From contig CALMXV010000351.1 in the NCBI GenBank assembly GCA_937871155.1, positions 1-8,763 on the forward strand: a stretch of 8,763 nucleotides of DNA. Direction: 5' to 3'. This DNA comes from an uncultured Taibaiella sp. (GTDB lineage Bacteria > Bacteroidota > Bacteroidia > Chitinophagales > Chitinophagaceae). The notes under the pieces are model-generated. The model did not search any database and was not told the origin of the DNA. It worked only from the letters and a program-made list of their open reading frames with translations. Of this stretch, positions 7,706 through 8,763 are shown in pieces. A program made the position numbers and the translations under genes. Position 1 is the stretch's first letter. Each line of letters opens with the position of its first letter.

Positions 7706-7731
7706 ATTCGATTTTGAAAATAGCAACTATT

Positions 7732-8271
7732 ATGAAAAAAACCTTTGTACTCATTACTACCGTATTGGCTACAGTATTATTCGGAACTAAAAGTTTTGCT
7801 CAAAACTTAGACGAAGAACTAGTAACAGTATATCGCTGGTATAACCCTGAAGCTAAAAACTATGTAACCTTGGCTGATGGTCAGTATCAGGAAGGACAAT
7901 TACTTAACTGGGGCTGGAAAAATAAAACTCCTTTGTTTTTTGCCTATCGTAATCCAGGAGATGGACGTGTAGCTGTTAATGGTTGGTACAATCCTGTTAC
8001 CAATGATTATATCAGCATTGCTGAAGATGAATTTAATGATGACCAAATGATTAAAATGGGTTATAAAGACAAAAAAACTCAGTTTTATGCACCTACTCGT
8101 CGTGGTTCCAACACTGTAGCCGTATATCGTTGGAAAATTTCTAAAGATTGGGTAACGGTTCCTGAAGAAGGCGACACCGATACTTATCTGAAGAAAGGCT
8201 ATCGCCATAAAACCTTCCAGTTCTTCGGTATCGTTCGTAACGTAGATGCTGTAGTATATGGACAGTTATAA
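7732..8271 (+). CDS. Exported protein of three 49-residue-period repeats
   Basis: A 179-residue protein with a clear Sec signal peptide (MKKTFVLITTVLATVLFG, probable cleavage after SFA, residue 23), so periplasmic or secreted. The mature part is three tandem repeats starting at Val31, Val80 and Val129. Trp36, Trp85 and Trp134 fall exactly 49 residues apart. The shared pattern is roughly V-x-V-Y-R-W-Y-N-P then a Y-V/I-T/S strand, an acidic stretch, a G-Y/W-x-x-K-T turn and Q-F-F/Y. Repeat 3 is about four residues shorter, and the terminal VVYGQL looks like the start of a fourth. The pattern recalls the DUF5648-type beta repeat (YRFYN ... HFYT ... GY), but the histidine of that family is absent, so this is a tentative link. 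No catalytic residues are recognisable. I chose ATG 7732 over an in-frame TTG at 7702 because it opens directly on the signal peptide. It is a single-gene unit closed by the terminator at 8296. Confidence 0.82.
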   Translation: MKKTFVLITTVLATVLFGTKSFAQNLDEELVTVYRWYNPEAKNYVTLADGQYQEGQLLNWGWKNKTPLFFAYRNPGDGRVAVNGWYNPVTNDYISIAEDEFNDDQMIKMGYKDKKTQFYAPTRRGSNTVAVYRWKISKDWVTVPEEGDTDTYLKKGYRHKTFQFFGIVRNVDAVVYGQL

Positions 8272-8295
8272 GCGTCCTAAAATTTTTAGTATTAC

Positions 8296-8329
8296 AAAAA
8301 GGTCATCTGTAGAGGTGACCTTTTTCTTT
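8296..8329 (+). terminator. Strong intrinsic terminator
   Basis: AAAAAGGTCATCT (8296-8308) pairs with AGGTGACCTTTTT (8313-8325), a 13-bp stem with one wobble pair and the loop GTAG, followed by CTTT. It lies 25 bp after the TAA of the triple-repeat gene and separates it from the next gene. Confidence 0.9.
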
Positions 8330-8413
8330 GTTCATCACTTTTAAGAAAAACAATTAACGATGAACCTTATTGTAGAAAACACATGGAATCCAATAAAATA
8401 AATCACATAATCG

Positions 8414-8445
8414 TTTGCTTTTCCCAAAACCATTTGCTATCTTTA
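8414..8445 (+). promoter_or_regulatory. Candidate promoter for the G-tract gene
   Basis: TTTG (8414-8417) is followed after 20 bp by TATCTTTA (8438-8445), which differs from TAnnTTTG only at the last base. Start of transcription would be near 8451, leaving a leader of about 28 nt before the ATG at 8479. Between the preceding terminator and this site the DNA is AT-rich with no other feature I can support. Confidence 0.6.
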
Positions 8446-8478
8446 ACTATCAATTAACCTTTTAAAAAAAATAAAATC

Positions 8479-8763
8479 ATGAAAAATCTGCTAAAAAGCC
8501 TTATCTGGGGGGGGGTAATTTCCCTGATCGCCATGAGTAGTACCACACTACAAGCCCAGATTCCTGCCACACTACCCGATGTATGGGTAAGCGATGTCAC
8601 TACTACTAAAAATCATATACCGACTACTTTGTTAGATGATGTAGTAGTCAATTGTGATATGATTACCGATGTCAATAGCGACCTACCCATCAAAGCTATC
8701 GTTTGGGATGAAGGAGTATTAAGCCGAGTGAGCCATCTCTATTTTGAAGATGGAGCAGGAAAT
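8479..8763 (+). CDS. Secreted or surface protein, N-terminal part, with G9 tract in the signal peptide
   Basis: The reading frame opens at ATG 8479 and runs to the window edge (95 codons, no stop), so the gene is 3' truncated by the window. Residues 1-26 form a good Sec signal peptide: MKNLLK, a hydrophobic core that includes LIWGGVISLIAM, then STTLQAQ with probable cleavage after LQA. Mature residues visible include LPDVWVSDVTTTK, TTLLDDVVVNCDMITDVNSD and AIVWDEGVLSRVSHLYFE. I do not recognise a family; the residues look like the start of a large beta-rich exported protein, possibly adhesin-like, but this is a guess. The codons for Trp10-Gly11-Gly12-Val13 consist of a run of nine G. A second in-frame ATG at 8533 (residue 19) would give a form without the hydrophobic core. 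A promoter-like pair lies at 8414-8445. Confidence 0.8.
   Translation, partial: MKNLLKSLIWGGVISLIAMSSTTLQAQIPATLPDVWVSDVTTTKNHIPTTLLDDVVVNCDMITDVNSDLPIKAIVWDEGVLSRVSHLYFEDGAGN
8507..8515 (+). repeat. Poly-G tract (G9) inside coding sequence
   Basis: Nine consecutive G within the hydrophobic core of the signal peptide, an unusual homopolymer for AT-rich DNA. With nine the frame continues into the full protein. With eight, TAA at 8516-8518 follows at once. With ten, TAG at 8538-8540 is reached after eight further sense codons. Such tracts are prone to slipped-strand length change. Confidence 0.9.

Noticed and set aside
7702..7731. TTG start ten codons upstream for the triple-repeat protein
   Set aside because: It overlaps the candidate -7 box and puts extra polar residues before a normal signal peptide; ATG 7732 fits better.
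1..8763. Phage, insertion sequence, toxin-antitoxin, defence island or CRISPR content
   Set aside because: No transposase, integrase, direct-repeat array or defence-type protein is seen; the genes are housekeeping, transport or exported proteins.

Overview
The window looks like a stretch of chromosome from a member of the Bacteroidota, probably near the Chitinophagaceae. The reasons are a long SecA with a large insertion after its DEVD motif, a DUF4397-type lipoprotein, promoter-like sites of the TTTG / TAnnTTTG type, almost no Shine-Dalgarno sequences, and AT-rich DNA. This placement is an inference from protein and promoter style; there is no rRNA marker. I see no mobile element, CRISPR array, tRNA or rRNA. 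Most of the window is housekeeping DNA, and no multi-gene novel system is visible.

Layout, left to right. The 3' two thirds of recA (+) end at 680 and meet a convergent gene pair across a hairpin terminator at 726-755. On the minus strand follow a Nudix hydrolase (789-1211) and a CorA-type metal ion transporter (1211-2152). Their stop and start codons share a base (TGATG), so they are probably translationally coupled. Upstream on the same strand is an exported transglutaminase-like protein (2260-3228) whose expected catalytic cysteine is a serine. Divergent from it, a DUF4397-like lipoprotein (+, 3367-4071) converges on secA (-, 4185-7499) across a perfect 14-bp hairpin at 4131-4162.

A 232-bp intergenic region (7500-7731) separates secA from a small exported protein (+, 7732-8271) built of three tandem repeats with a 49-residue period. 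It carries a very good Bacteroidota-type promoter for secA and a weaker divergent one. A strong intrinsic terminator (8296-8329) closes the repeat-protein gene. The last gene begins at 8479 and runs off the end of the window. It encodes a signal peptide whose hydrophobic core contains a run of nine G.

The most interesting item is that G9 tract. Nine G keep the signal peptide in frame. Eight G would create TAA directly after the tract, and ten G would reach TAG eight codons further on. That is the arrangement expected of an on/off phase-variable surface or secreted protein. The second is the Cys-to-Ser change in the transglutaminase-like protein. Apart from the CorA/Nudix pair the genes do not form an obvious pathway: recA (recombination) and secA (Sec export) are core functions, and four of the other genes encode proteins exported through Sec.
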